The notes: generated by a model from the sequence alone, not told the origin. A DNA stretch of 64,000 bases from Sphingomonas spermidinifaciens (GCF_002351485.1 NZ_NWMW01000002.1:310001-374000); one strand, 5' to 3'; numbered from the stretch's first letter, positions 53,519 to 62,282 are shown. Numbers and translations are program-made.

Positions 53519-54178
53519 ATGGCCAGCCGCGAAACGCCGATCCGCCACCTCCTCGTCCTCGGGCACCCCGGTCCCGATGGTTTCAACCACGCGATTGCCG
53601 CCGCTTACGGGGATGCCGTGCGCACATGCGGCCAGGAGGCGGTGCTGCGCGATCTCTATTCACTCGATTTCGATCCGCGCCTAACCGCAGAAGAGCGCTC
53701 GTCATCGGGCGCAGGCACGCCCGGCGCCGAGGTCCAGGTCGAGCTGAACCTGATCCGCGACTGCGAAGTCGTCGCGCTTGTCTATCCGATCTGGTTCGGC
53801 ATGCCCCCCGCGATCATCAAGGGCTATGTCGACCGGGTATTCGGCGCGGGATTTGCTGCCGCCAATCTCAAGACCGGGATACCGAGCGCACTGCTCCACG
53901 GCAAGCGCCTGATCATCTTCAGCTCATCGGCATCGACACGTCCCTGGCTTGAGGAGCAGGGACAATGGCAGGGATTGCGCCAGGCATTCGATCTCTATCT
54001 GCAGACCATTTTCGGGTTCCGCGAGGTCCAGCACGTCCATTTCGATGCAGTCGTCGAAAACGGCAAGGCCCATTATGTCGACGAGTGCCTGGCAAGCGTA
54101 GCGGATGCTGCGCGCAGGCTTTGCGCGACGCTCCTCCATGAGCGCTGCCACGCAAGATTCGAGCAGCACGACGCTTAG
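53519..54178 (+). CDS. NAD(P)H-dependent oxidoreductase (flavodoxin fold, MdaB/KefF-like)
   Basis: A 219-residue FMN/FAD-binding quinone or modulator reductase. HLLVLGHPGPDGFNHAIAAAYGDAV binds the flavin phosphate, and LVYPIWFGMPPAIIKGYVDRVFGAGFA is the family signature. The C-terminus is slightly longer than usual. ATG at 53519 has CAGGAG upstream. It is complete, whereas its relative at 45920-46373 is broken. Adjacent to the acyl-CoA synthetase gene, divergently. Confidence 0.87.
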   Translation: MASRETPIRHLLVLGHPGPDGFNHAIAAAYGDAVRTCGQEAVLRDLYSLDFDPRLTAEERSSSGAGTPGAEVQVELNLIRDCEVVALVYPIWFGMPPAIIKGYVDRVFGAGFAAANLKTGIPSALLHGKRLIIFSSSASTRPWLEEQGQWQGLRQAFDLYLQTIFGFREVQHVHFDAVVENGKAHYVDECLASVADAARRLCATLLHERCHARFEQHDA

Positions 54179-54222
54179 CGTGCTGGCGTCCGTGGTCTTT
54201 TTTGCAGTGCCCAACGCTGGGA

Positions 54223-54239
54223 GTTAGCCGGAGGCTAAC
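54223..54239. terminator. Hairpin between convergent genes
   Basis: GTTAGCC-GGA-GGCTAAC is a 7-bp perfect stem, with a second small hairpin (CCCAACGCTGGG, 54210-54221) beside it, in the 64-bp gap between two convergent genes. The T-run in the region (TTTTTT at 54199) is on the wrong side for plus-strand termination, so efficiency is uncertain. Confidence 0.45.
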
Positions 54240-54242
54240 GCT

Positions 54243-54719
54243 TCAGTCGCGATAGTTTCGGCAGCTGATGGAGACGAGCGTGCCCTTTCCCGGGCGGCTG
54301 CGCAGCCGCAGCTTCCCGAGGATCTCCCCGACGAAGCGGCGCATCTGCTGGAAGCCGGTGCCGTGGGCACCCGGTGTTGGCGCGCGGGTGAGCAGCTCTT
54401 GGCGGGCATGGCCGGTCATTCCGCAGCCGCTATCAAGCACCATGAGCCGGCTGCGCCCGCGTCGATTGCGTAGCCGTATCCGGACCGCACCTGGACAAGC
54501 GAGCGCCGTCCGGGCGTTGGCGATCAACTCGATCAGCACATGATCGAAGCGGTCGGGGGCATTCCGGATGGGAGCATCTTCGCTCTCAAGGTCCAGCGTG
54601 AGAAGATTGCCTGAGCTCGCGATCGTGCGGAGCAACGGCTCGAGCCCGGCAAGACGGGCGCGAAGATAGAGTCGCTCCCGGCGCCGTTTGGCGGTCGACT
54701 GCAGCAGGCTCGTCGTCAA
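54243..54719 (-). CDS. Lone histidine-kinase-type ATPase domain protein
   Basis: About 158 residues, from a possible TTG at 54719; the true start is unclear. It contains a HATPase_c domain: N-box LIELIANARTALACPG, G1 LDSGCGMTGHARQELL and G2 GAHGTGFQQMRRFVGEILGKLRLRSRPGKGT. The phospho-acceptor (dimerisation) helix is short (LRARLAGLEPLLRTIAS) and has no H-box histidine. It could be the 3' remnant of a kinase or a stand-alone anti-sigma/GHKL ATPase. The frame runs on upstream only as antisense to the BON gene. Confidence 0.65.
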   Translation of the reverse strand: MTTSLLQSTAKRRRERLYLRARLAGLEPLLRTIASSGNLLTLDLESEDAPIRNAPDRFDHVLIELIANARTALACPGAVRIRLRNRRGRSRLMVLDSGCGMTGHARQELLTRAPTPGAHGTGFQQMRRFVGEILGKLRLRSRPGKGTLVSISCRNYRD

Positions 54720-54777
54720 GGCGCCACTGGTCTCCGATACCGGGTGATGACGCCCGGAATTCGTTAGTTGGAGACTG

Positions 54778-55428
54778 ATGATGAAGACCGACAGCCAATT
54801 GCAGAAGGACGTCGTGGACGAGCTCAGCTGGGCGCCCGACGTCGAGCACGGCCATATCGGTGTGGCCGCCCATAGCGGGGTGATCACGCTGACCGGGCAC
54901 GTTCCCAATCACGCGATGAAGATGGCCGCCGAGCGTGCCGCGCGCCGCGTGCGCGGCGTCAAGGCCGTCGCGCAGGACATCGAGGTGCGCTTCGCCAGCG
55001 ACCCCAAGAACTCCGACGACGAGATCGCGCAGCGCATCCTCAGCCTGTTCGCCTGGGACGTCTCGATCCCTGACGAGAAGATCCAGGTGAAGGTCGGGAA
55101 GGGCTATGTGATGCTCACCGGCGAGGTCGAGTGGAACTTCCAGAAGTCGGCCGCCTTGAAGGCCGCCGGCCGGATCAACGGCGTGCGCGGCGTGATGAGC
55201 TACCTGACCGTCCGCTCGCGTCCCACCGTGTTCGACGTCCGCGAGCGCATCGTCGCCGCGCTCAAGCGCTCGGCCGAAGTCGACGCCAAGGGCATTGATG
55301 TCCATGTCGAGGGTTCGACTGTCCGGCTGGGCGGCTCGGTCAACGCCTAGAATGAGCGCCGCATTGCCGAAGCCGCCTGGGCTGCGCCGGGCGCGCTCGA
55401 GGTCGAGGACAAAATCGTCCTTGCCTGA
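54778..55428 (+). pseudogene. Triple BON-domain protein gene with in-frame TAG
   Basis: Encodes an OsmY-like protein without a signal peptide: three BON repeats (VEHGHIGVAAHSGVITLTGHVPNHAMKMAAERAARRVRGVKAVAQDIEV; KIQVKVGKGYVMLTGEVEWNFQKSAALKAAGRINGVRGVMSYLTV; GIDVHVEGSTVRLGGSVNA...). At 55348 the codon TAG interrupts the third repeat after 190 codons. The same frame continues for 25 codons with NERRIAEAAWAAPGALEVEDKIVLA and a TGA at 55426, which is the normal family ending, where a Trp (TGG) is expected. A single G-to-A change explains it. The shortened protein may still fold, as only the last helix and strand are lost. Confidence 0.85.
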
Positions 55429-55508
55429 ACGGCGAATCTCTGGGTGCGGCACCGCGCACCCGGGGGTTGCCTCGTGCGGGGGCGCCGCCGGCGCCGGACC
55501 GCTCGAAC

Positions 55509-56333
55509 TCAATGCGACAGCAGCACTGGCAGGCGGACCTCGCCGAGAAGCGTACGCGTCACGCCGCCCAGCAACACTTCCCGCACCCGCGAATGCGCAT
55601 AGCCGCCAATCACGAGCAGATCCGCGTTCTGCTTGATGGCATGATGCACGAGCATCTCGCCCGTGCTCGACCAGTCGCCGGTCGGGGATACGTGCAACAA
55701 GGTCTTGAAGCCGTGGCGGACGAGATGGCGCTCCACCTCCGCGGCATGGGCCCGCACGGCGGCTTCCGGGTCGTCGTCGACGATGACGAGCTCGATGGTC
55801 GCACCAGGTTCGGCGAATGAGACAAGGTCATGGACAGCGCGGTTGACCTCGCGAGAGGGTTTCCAGCCCAGCACCGCGTGGCGGACCGGATCGAGCCGCC
55901 GCTCCTCCGGCAGCACCAGCAAAGGCGTTCCTGTGGACAGCAGCAGCGTTTCAAGGACTCGCTGACGGAGCCACGGCACTTCCCAGCTTTCGGGTCCGCC
56001 TACCACGATGAGGTCGGCGAGGGGATGAGCGAGCCTCAGGTCGTGCGCGATCCAGGCGACATCGTCGTGCAGCCCGTAGACTTCGACGGGGCAGGTGAAC
56101 TCGGCGGTCGAGCCGCGCACCACCGCCATCCTGGCCCTTTCCTCCTCGACCAGTACGTCCTCCGGCACGTACAGGGAGCCCAACGGGGCGAGCTTCGCCG
56201 ATGCGAGCGGTCCGGGCGACAGCATCGCCACTTCGGCATGTGCGCCGACTCGCTCCGCAAGGCTCAGCGCGGTCTGCAGGAACCGGTCCGAGTTGATGCT
56301 GTTGTCGATGACGACAAGTAGATCCTTGATCAT
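55509..56333 (-). CDS. Universal stress protein, tandem-domain type
   Basis: A 274-residue USP pair-domain protein. It begins MIKDLLVVIDNSINSDRFLQTALSLAERVGAHAEV, and the second half ends LLVIGGYAHSRVREVLLGGVTRTLLGEVRLPVLLSH with the ATP-binding motif. It is the second such gene in the island (the other at 45035) and is more divergent in its first half. The ATG at 56333 is the family start; further upstream the frame is open without a site. Confidence 0.9.
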   Translation of the reverse strand: MIKDLLVVIDNSINSDRFLQTALSLAERVGAHAEVAMLSPGPLASAKLAPLGSLYVPEDVLVEEERARMAVVRGSTAEFTCPVEVYGLHDDVAWIAHDLRLAHPLADLIVVGGPESWEVPWLRQRVLETLLLSTGTPLLVLPEERRLDPVRHAVLGWKPSREVNRAVHDLVSFAEPGATIELVIVDDDPEAAVRAHAAEVERHLVRHGFKTLLHVSPTGDWSSTGEMLVHHAIKQNADLLVIGGYAHSRVREVLLGGVTRTLLGEVRLPVLLSH

Positions 56334-56520
56334 GATGCGCTCCTCACGTCCGAAGCGCTGATCCAATCGCAGCCTGCACGTCTTGGCGCTTGGGAAAGTC
56401 CCGTAGCGCGGTCGCCTGACCGACGCCGGGTACGGGAAATCCCGCATTCAAGGCCCGGCCGCGATCGCGCATCCATAGCCGGCGAACCCTTGGCGCTCCC
56501 ATGACGTGCAGGAGGAATGG

Positions 56521-56886
56521 ATGCTCGTTCCAGATGGTGCTCTGGTGCTGCTGCTCGACGGCGTGAATGTGCAGCTGCTGCGCAACCGCGGCAGCGACGT
56601 GGGTCCCGATCTCGAGGCGGTCCGGAACGATACGCTTCGGCAATGCGGCACGCGCGCGGATCGCGGCGATACGCCCTCCCGGGTTCGCGAGGTGGTCGAC
56701 GCACTCGATCCGCTGTTCGCAGGGGGCATGCCGCTCATCCTAGTCGCGCCGCCTGACTCGCTGGGCGCTCTCACGTCAGAGCTGCCGCTCGCCGCACGAC
56801 GGCACGTCATCGCGGAAATCGTGAAGAACCTTGCACACTGCCCGCCGCACGAGCTCGCCGAGCGGCTTCACCGCGCCGCGGCTTGA
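56521..56886 (+). CDS. Host-attachment-like (AtsE/baeRF12) small protein
   Basis: A 121-residue protein resembling a shortened member of the 'host attachment protein' family: LVPDGALVLLLDGVNVQLLRNRG (start strand), GMPLILVAPPDSLGALTSELPLAARRHVIAEIVKNLAHCPPHELAERL (C-terminal half, closely family-like). AGGAGG lies 5 nt before the ATG at 56521. The family name comes from Agrobacterium; the fold is related to release-factor-like (baeRF) domains, and function is unknown. The gene is 3 bp before the L,D-transpeptidase gene. Confidence 0.7.
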   Translation: MLVPDGALVLLLDGVNVQLLRNRGSDVGPDLEAVRNDTLRQCGTRADRGDTPSRVREVVDALDPLFAGGMPLILVAPPDSLGALTSELPLAARRHVIAEIVKNLAHCPPHELAERLHRAAA

Positions 56887-56889
56887 GCC

Positions 56890-57837
56890 ATGTTTCCGCG
56901 CGCGCCACTTGCCTGGCTGGCTGCTGCCCTGCTCCTGCTGCCGGGCATCGCAGCGGCCCAGGATGGCTTTCCCGGCGGCTCGGTGGTCGCAGCGGTCGAG
57001 CGGCTGAAGCCCGGCGAGTTCCTCTGGGTGCCTGAGATAGCGCCCGATGGGCCATTGCTCCTGATCGTCAGCATCGCTCGGCAGCGGGCAGTGCTCTATC
57101 GCAATGGCGTCCCGATCGCCGTGACCACGGTTTCGACCGGGCGCGACAGCCATCGCACGCCGACGGGCGTGTTCACTATCCTGCAGAAGGAGGAGCGACA
57201 CTTCTCCAGCATCTACGACAATGCGCCCATGCCGTTCATGCAGCGGCTGACCTGGGCAGGCGTCGCGCTGCACGGCGGCCAGCTGCCCGGCTACCGCGCC
57301 TCGCACGGCTGCATCCGGCTGCCCCATGCCTTTGCGCGACTTTTGTTCGGCGTGACCACGCTGGGAATGACCGTGATCGTGAGCGACGCGCCTGCGCTTC
57401 CCCGGCTGGCGCCGACACGCGATCCGCTGCCGCGCGCCGACGCAGGGCTGGGTGGCGCCGAGTGGCGGCCCGATCTTGCGCCGAGCGGGCCGGTGACGAT
57501 CGTCATCAGCGCCGCCGACCGCCGGATGGTCGTGCTGCGCAACGGCCGCGAGATCGGCTCGGCCCCGGTGACGCTGCCCGGCCCCCAATCTGGCACCCGG
57601 GCCTTCGTCCTCAAGGCCGGCGGCGACGGCAAGCTCGTCTGGCTGAACATCCCTCTGCCGGGCGGAGAGAAGACGCGAAACGAGGCGAGCGGATGGACCG
57701 ACTTCCGGGCCGATACGGGCTTCCGAGCCCGGCTTGCCCAAGTTGCAGGCGCCGGAACGACTGTGGTGGTGACCGCGGACTCGCTGATGGCCGGCGCGCC
57801 GACGGGCGACCTTCTCGACTCGGTTCTATCGCGTTGA
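56890..57837 (+). CDS. L,D-transpeptidase (YkuD domain), exported
   Basis: A 315-residue cell-wall enzyme with a Sec signal peptide (ending GIAAAQ, ~24 residues). The YkuD domain (residues ~50-165) has LHGGQLPGYRASHGCIRLP with catalytic Cys141 and His139. It makes 3-3 peptidoglycan cross-links or attaches proteins to the wall. The second half (residues ~180-315) is a beta-type region of unknown role with VTIVISAADRRMVVLRNG, possibly a degenerate copy of the first YkuD strand pair. Follows the host-attachment-like gene after 3 bp. Confidence 0.88.
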   Translation: MFPRAPLAWLAAALLLLPGIAAAQDGFPGGSVVAAVERLKPGEFLWVPEIAPDGPLLLIVSIARQRAVLYRNGVPIAVTTVSTGRDSHRTPTGVFTILQKEERHFSSIYDNAPMPFMQRLTWAGVALHGGQLPGYRASHGCIRLPHAFARLLFGVTTLGMTVIVSDAPALPRLAPTRDPLPRADAGLGGAEWRPDLAPSGPVTIVISAADRRMVVLRNGREIGSAPVTLPGPQSGTRAFVLKAGGDGKLVWLNIPLPGGEKTRNEASGWTDFRADTGFRARLAQVAGAGTTVVVTADSLMAGAPTGDLLDSVLSR

Positions 57838-57840
57838 GCC

Positions 57841-58402
57841 CAGGCGATTGCGCTGCTGTCGCGAGCAGTCGCAGAGGCGCTGCGATCGGCGCACCGTGGA
57901 GGCGCTCGACGTCTTCACGCCGCGCGAGCGAAGTGCCGGGCGCCGCGAGCGCCGCGGCGCCGGCTGCAATACCTAGGCGAACGGCTTCCTCCCACGTCCA
58001 GCCCAGCGAAAGCGCGAGTGTGACTGCAGCGAGTATCGCATCGCCCGCGCCCACGGTGCTGCGTACCGGGACGGAAATTTCTGGGAAGCGTATGGCATGG
58101 TTGGTCGTCACCAGCAGCGCGCCGCGGCTCCCAAGCGACACCAGGATCGCGCGCGCGAAGCCGCGTGCGATCAGCCCGCGCGCCGCGGCCTCTTCCGCCG
58201 CTTCGTCGGCCAGCTTGCGACCGGTCAGCGCCTCGAGCTCGCTGAGGCTAGGCTTGAGCAGCAATGCGTCCAGGTTGTCGCAATGGGCAAGCGCGGGACC
58301 CGAGCTGTCCAGGATCAACTCGACCCCGAGCGATCGGCTCAGGCCGCCCAGCATCAGGTGGAAGCTGTCGGGAGCGCCGGGCATTGCCGATCCCGAGCTC
58401 GT
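57841..58402 (-). pseudogene. 5'-truncated pfkB-type sugar kinase remnant
   Basis: On the minus strand a frame encodes only the C-terminal two-thirds of a 1-phosphofructokinase-like PfkB kinase: MPGAPDSFHLMLGGLSRSLGVELILDSSGPAL, LLLKPSLSELEALTGRKL, RAILVSLGSRGALLV and the catalytic region RSTVGAGDAILAAV. The N-terminal ~110 residues with the substrate-binding lid are missing: upstream there is no homologous frame before the glycosyltransferase gene. The frame also lacks a natural stop and runs on antisense into the transpeptidase gene. Hence a decayed remnant. Confidence 0.75.
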
Positions 58403-58606
58403 CGAGGGGCAGTACCGGCGGGGCCTGGAGGCTGCGCGTTCCTGAGCGTTGCATGTCCATTCAGCGAAGATGCGGCCGCGACGGCAGCCCTGCCGATACG
58501 CAATTGCCCGGACGGCAAGGGCGCTACGGGACAATCCTTATCGGGCCGGCCGCAGCGGATGGTTACCCCGATGGCATCGCCGATCTGAATGAGGAAGGAC
58601 CGTCCG

Positions 58607-59911
58607 ATGGAGTCGATGCAGACCCTGATCTCTTCCGCCATGCTGCCGCCCGTTCTGTTCGGGATCGGCGGCGGAGCCACGCCGCTTCGCTCCCCAAGCC
58701 GACTTCGCCGCATCGCCCTGATCGGTAACGCGCTGCCCCGCCTGTGCGGTCTCGCCACTTATACGAGCCACGTCTTTGATGCGCTGCGCAAAGCAGTGCC
58801 CGAGATCGCCATCGACCATTATGCGATGATCGATCCGGGCGGGCGCTATGCCTTTCCCCCGAGCGTGTGCGCGACGATCGCGCAGGAGGAACCCGCCGCC
58901 TATCGCGCCGCGGCCGCGCGCATTGCGCGGAGCGGCGCCGAAATCATCTGGGTCCAGCACGAGTTCGGCATCTATGGCGGCGCGGCTGGCGAATATCTGT
59001 TCGACCTGATCGATGCGGTCGACCTGCCCGTCGCGGTCACGCTCCACACGGTGCTCGACCGGCCCAATGAGGATCAGCGCCGCGTGATGAAGCGGCTTTC
59101 CGACTGCGCGTCGCTCCTGATCGTCATGGCCGAGCGCGCGCGCGACATCCTGATTGACACATATGGCGTGCAGGCGAGGCGAATCGCGGTCATCCCGCAC
59201 GGTGCCCCCGACCGCCCCCAGATCGCGCCGGCGGCGATGCGGCACCTGCTTGGGCAGGAGGACCGCAAGACGATCCTGACCTTCGGCCTGTTGTCTCCCG
59301 GCAAGGGCCTCGAGACGATGATCGAGGCGATGCCTGCGATCCTCGAGCGCTGCCCCGAGGCGCTCTACCGGATCGTCGGCGCCACGCACCCTCATCTCGT
59401 CGCGCACCAGGGCGAAGCCTATCGCGAGTCGCTTCTGGCCCTGGCGGAACGGCTCGGCGTTGCACCCCATCTGCGATGGGAGCCAAGGTTTCTCGAAGAG
59501 GACGCCTTGCTCGACCGGATTGCGGCCGCTGACGTCTATGTGACGCCCTATGGCAACCCTGCGCAGATCACCTCGGGTACGCTCGCTTACGCCTTCGCGC
59601 TCGGTAAGCCGATCGTCTCGACGCCCTATGTCCATGCCGCCGAATTGCTCGGCTCGGGACTGGGCCGGCTCGTCGACTTCGGCAATATCGAGGCAACGGC
59701 CGAGGCGGTCGGCTCATGGCTCGCCGACGATGGCGAGCGCGAGGCCTTCGCCGCACGTGCCTGGCACGCCGCCCGGCCGACGATCTGGCCGCGCATGTCC
59801 GCGCGCAGCGTTGCACGCCTCGAGGACTTGCTGCCTTCCAGCGCCATGCGCCGGCCTGAGCGCCGCGCGGGGAGTTATATTGTGCACGAGCGGATAGCGC
59901 TGCACCCCTGA
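58607..59911 (+). CDS. Glycosyltransferase family 4-like protein
   Basis: A 434-residue cytoplasmic GT-B enzyme. Acceptor domain start IALIGNALPRLCGLATYTSHVFDAL, VQHEFGIYGG, VTLHTVLDRPNEDQ; donor domain ILTFGLLSPGKGLETMIEAMPAIL, RFLEEDALLDRIAAADVYVTPYGNPAQITSGTLAYAFALGKPIVSTPY, where the nucleotide-sugar is bound. ATG at 58607 has AGGAAGGA 8 nt upstream; 58589 is an alternative without a site. Homologues are often found near GH130 mannoside phosphorylase-like genes, and one lies at the window end. Product unknown. Confidence 0.87.
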   Translation: MESMQTLISSAMLPPVLFGIGGGATPLRSPSRLRRIALIGNALPRLCGLATYTSHVFDALRKAVPEIAIDHYAMIDPGGRYAFPPSVCATIAQEEPAAYRAAAARIARSGAEIIWVQHEFGIYGGAAGEYLFDLIDAVDLPVAVTLHTVLDRPNEDQRRVMKRLSDCASLLIVMAERARDILIDTYGVQARRIAVIPHGAPDRPQIAPAAMRHLLGQEDRKTILTFGLLSPGKGLETMIEAMPAILERCPEALYRIVGATHPHLVAHQGEAYRESLLALAERLGVAPHLRWEPRFLEEDALLDRIAAADVYVTPYGNPAQITSGTLAYAFALGKPIVSTPYVHAAELLGSGLGRLVDFGNIEATAEAVGSWLADDGEREAFAARAWHAARPTIWPRMSARSVARLEDLLPSSAMRRPERRAGSYIVHERIALHP

Positions 59912-60035
59912 GTACGGCCGCCGTGAAGAGGGACATGGCTGCGCCCGCCTTGCCGGACGGCTTCCTCTAGCGATCGCTTTTGGGGTCAGTGTGGCCGGGG
60001 CCCGCCGCGCCGTATTGCGCTACGGACCCCTTCAC

Positions 60036-61595
60036 TCAGCCGCCCAGCGTCTCGACGGCGCGCTCCAGCGTGGCGAGCGCGGCGTCGTGTGCCTGATCTG
60101 AGGGGAGCGCGGCCAGCCGTGCCTCGAGCATCGCGCGCAGCGCCGCATGCCGGCTGTGCCAATCCTTGCCTTCGACCAGCTTCTCGGCGTCCGTCCGAGC
60201 GGGCTGGGCGGGCTTGGCGACCGCCTGGGGCTCAAGGATGTAGGATTGACCGAGGGCGGGAACCACCGGTTGCCCAATGCCGGTAAGCAACGCGGAATCT
60301 CTCGCCAGCTGGGCGAGCGCCGGCGGCTCGCCATGGTCGAGGAAGAGATTGCCGGCGATCGGGCCTCGCGCCGCGATCCAGCGCAGCAGCCCGGCACGGT
60401 CAGCATGTCCCGAATAGCCTTCGAGCTTCTCGATCCGTGCCCGTGCCGGCACATCGTGGCCTGATAACCGCACTTGCTGGGCGCCATCCTCGAGCACCGC
60501 GCCAAGCGTGCCCCGCGCCTGGTAGCCGACGAAAAGCACAGTCGAATCCCCGCGGGGCAGGTTGCGCAGGAGATGATAGCGTATGCGTCCGCCCGTGCAC
60601 ATGCCGGACCCGGCCAGGATCACGGCGCCGGAGATGTGGTTCAGCATTCTCGATTCGTCGACGCTCCGCGCGAAATGGACCTTGGGATGGTCGAATGGCG
60701 AGGGTCCATGACGCGGAATGTCGAAACGGCGATAGGCCCGCGTGATCTTGTCGGCGAGCGGCGCGTCGACGAACACCGGGACCGGCTTGAGCGCGCCGCT
60801 GTCGAACAGCGCGACCAGATCTTCGATCAGCAGCTGGGTCCGCTCCAGCGCGAACGCCGGGATCACCAGATTCCCGCCGCGCTCCAACGCCGCCTGGACC
60901 AGCTTGGCGAGCATCGCCCGCCGTTCCTCGGCGGACGGGATCACTCGGTCGCGATCGCCATAGGTGGATTCGCAGATGACATGGTCGCAGCCCCCGGGAG
61001 GCGCCGCCGGATCGCTGCCGTGCGTCGCACCGTCCCCAATGTCGCCGGAGAAGAGCAGCTTCTGGCCGTCGAGCTGGATCTCGACCGAGGCGGCACCGAG
61101 AATATGGTGGGCATCCCATAGCCGGACTCCGATCCCGGGCACCGGCTCGCTGAGCTTGCCTTCCCGAACCGTCTTTAGCTGTGCAATCAGATTCTCCACG
61201 TCCTTGAGATCGTAGAGCGGGTCGAACGGTGTCGTGCCGACCCGGTCGGGCCGCTCGTTCCGCCGATCGGCGTCGGCCGCCTGGATCTTGGCCGCGTCGG
61301 TCAGCAACGGTCCCAGCAACTGGCGATTGGGGGGCAGGCAGATCACAGGCGCGCGCAGGCCCTCGCGGGCAAGGAGCGGTAGCCGGCCCGTGTGATCGAG
61401 ATGAGCGTGGGTCAGCACGACCAGGTCTAGATCGCGTGGGTCGAAAGGAAGCGCCTCGAAATTAAGTGCCTCCGGCGACCGCGACCCCTGAAACAGGCCG
61501 CAGTCGATCAGCACGTGGTGCGGGCTTCCGCGCAGTTCCATGCAAGATCCGGTGACCGTGCCTGCTGCGCCGTGGAAGATGAGCTCAAGCGACAT
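60036..61595 (-). CDS. MBL-fold beta-CASP hydrolase with RNA-specificity domain
   Basis: A 519-residue metallo-beta-lactamase/beta-CASP protein like the archaeal and bacterial CPSF-type ribonucleases. Zinc motif HAHLDHTG (HxHxDH), LFSGDIGDG, the beta-CASP region VICESTYGDRDR and ILAGSGMCTGGRIRYHL, with the final VKL-type segment LEGYSGHADRAGLL. About 50 extra residues follow at the C-terminus. Such genes recur in stress/low-oxygen clusters with universal stress proteins; the RNA substrate is unknown. A 12-C run lies in the leader, 30 bp before the ATG. Confidence 0.9.
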   Translation of the reverse strand: MSLELIFHGAAGTVTGSCMELRGSPHHVLIDCGLFQGSRSPEALNFEALPFDPRDLDLVVLTHAHLDHTGRLPLLAREGLRAPVICLPPNRQLLGPLLTDAAKIQAADADRRNERPDRVGTTPFDPLYDLKDVENLIAQLKTVREGKLSEPVPGIGVRLWDAHHILGAASVEIQLDGQKLLFSGDIGDGATHGSDPAAPPGGCDHVICESTYGDRDRVIPSAEERRAMLAKLVQAALERGGNLVIPAFALERTQLLIEDLVALFDSGALKPVPVFVDAPLADKITRAYRRFDIPRHGPSPFDHPKVHFARSVDESRMLNHISGAVILAGSGMCTGGRIRYHLLRNLPRGDSTVLFVGYQARGTLGAVLEDGAQQVRLSGHDVPARARIEKLEGYSGHADRAGLLRWIAARGPIAGNLFLDHGEPPALAQLARDSALLTGIGQPVVPALGQSYILEPQAVAKPAQPARTDAEKLVEGKDWHSRHAALRAMLEARLAALPSDQAHDAALATLERAVETLGG

Positions 61596-61624
61596 TGCAT
61601 GTCACCAGCCTGCGGACTTGCCGG

Positions 61625-61636
61625 CCCCCCCCCCCC
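61625..61636. repeat. Run of twelve C in the leader of the MBL gene
   Basis: A homopolymer of 12 C (plus strand) lies 30-41 bp upstream of the MBL nuclease start. It is the longest single-base run noticed in the window. Such runs slip during replication and can alter promoter or leader spacing; the length may also be a sequencing artefact. Confidence 0.9.
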
Positions 61637-61775
61637 GCGACGATCCTGGTCGTGTGGGTCGCGCACCTCGCGGATCGGCTGTTCGTCGCTTGTGTTCACC
61701 CCTGTGCATCCGGCTGTTGACGCCAGAGGTTTCGCCATCCGGGGGCGTGGTCTGAATCCGTAATCTGCCGGATCG

Positions 61776-62234
61776 CTATCCGAGCAGCATTTCGAGTGCG
61801 TCGATGAGTGGGCGCTGGCTCGCCAGCATCGCATCGCGCGCCGCATCGCATGCGAACCAGCGCGCTTCCGCCACTTCCGGAAAGCTCTGGCGCCGCCCGC
61901 TGCCTCGCGGCCATTCCATCTCGAAGCTATTGCTGCGCACGGCAGCGACGTCGATCGATTGCTCGAGCGCGAAAGCCTCGACCCATTTGCCGCCTGCCTG
62001 TCGGATCGTCGCCAGCGGCACCGGTTCGCCGGCAAGGGTCACGCCGAGTTCCTCTTTCGTCTCGCGCCGCGCCGCCTGCGTGCCATCCTCCCCCGGCTCG
62101 ATCAAACCCTTGGGCAACTGCCAGGCGCCGGTGCGGCGATGCTCCCACAAAGGGCCGCCGGGGCGGACGAGCAGCACTTCGAGCGTGCCGCCGCTGCGGC
62201 GGTACAGCAGCACACCTGCGCTTCGCTTTGGCAC
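61776..62234 (-). CDS. NUDIX hydrolase
   Basis: A 152-residue pyrophosphohydrolase. The Nudix box is complete: GLIEPGEDGTQAARRETKEELGV (G-x5-E-x7-RE-x2-EE-x-G). It begins MPKRSAGVLLYRRSGGTLEVLLVRPGG and contains LWEHRRTGAWQLPKG, the form seen in diadenosine-polyphosphate or NTP-cleaning members related to the 'histidine phosphatase partner' group. Substrate not predictable. Follows the small proline-rich gene on the same strand. Confidence 0.92.
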   Translation of the reverse strand: MPKRSAGVLLYRRSGGTLEVLLVRPGGPLWEHRRTGAWQLPKGLIEPGEDGTQAARRETKEELGVTLAGEPVPLATIRQAGGKWVEAFALEQSIDVAAVRSNSFEMEWPRGSGRRQSFPEVAEARWFACDAARDAMLASQRPLIDALEMLLG

Positions 62235-62282
62235 GCCTCAGTTCCTCCTCGCGGTCGATTGCCGGTAGCCGGAGCGGCGCAG

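Noticed and set aside
44784..61700. FixK/FNR boxes (TTGAT-N4-ATCAA) upstream of island genes
   Set aside because: I read the intergenic gaps for this motif and found only half sites (for example near 44858); none is convincing.
61508..62035. 175-codon minus-strand frame between the MBL and NUDIX genes
   Set aside because: It overlaps the NUDIX gene in another frame, runs through the poly-C tract and has no motif.
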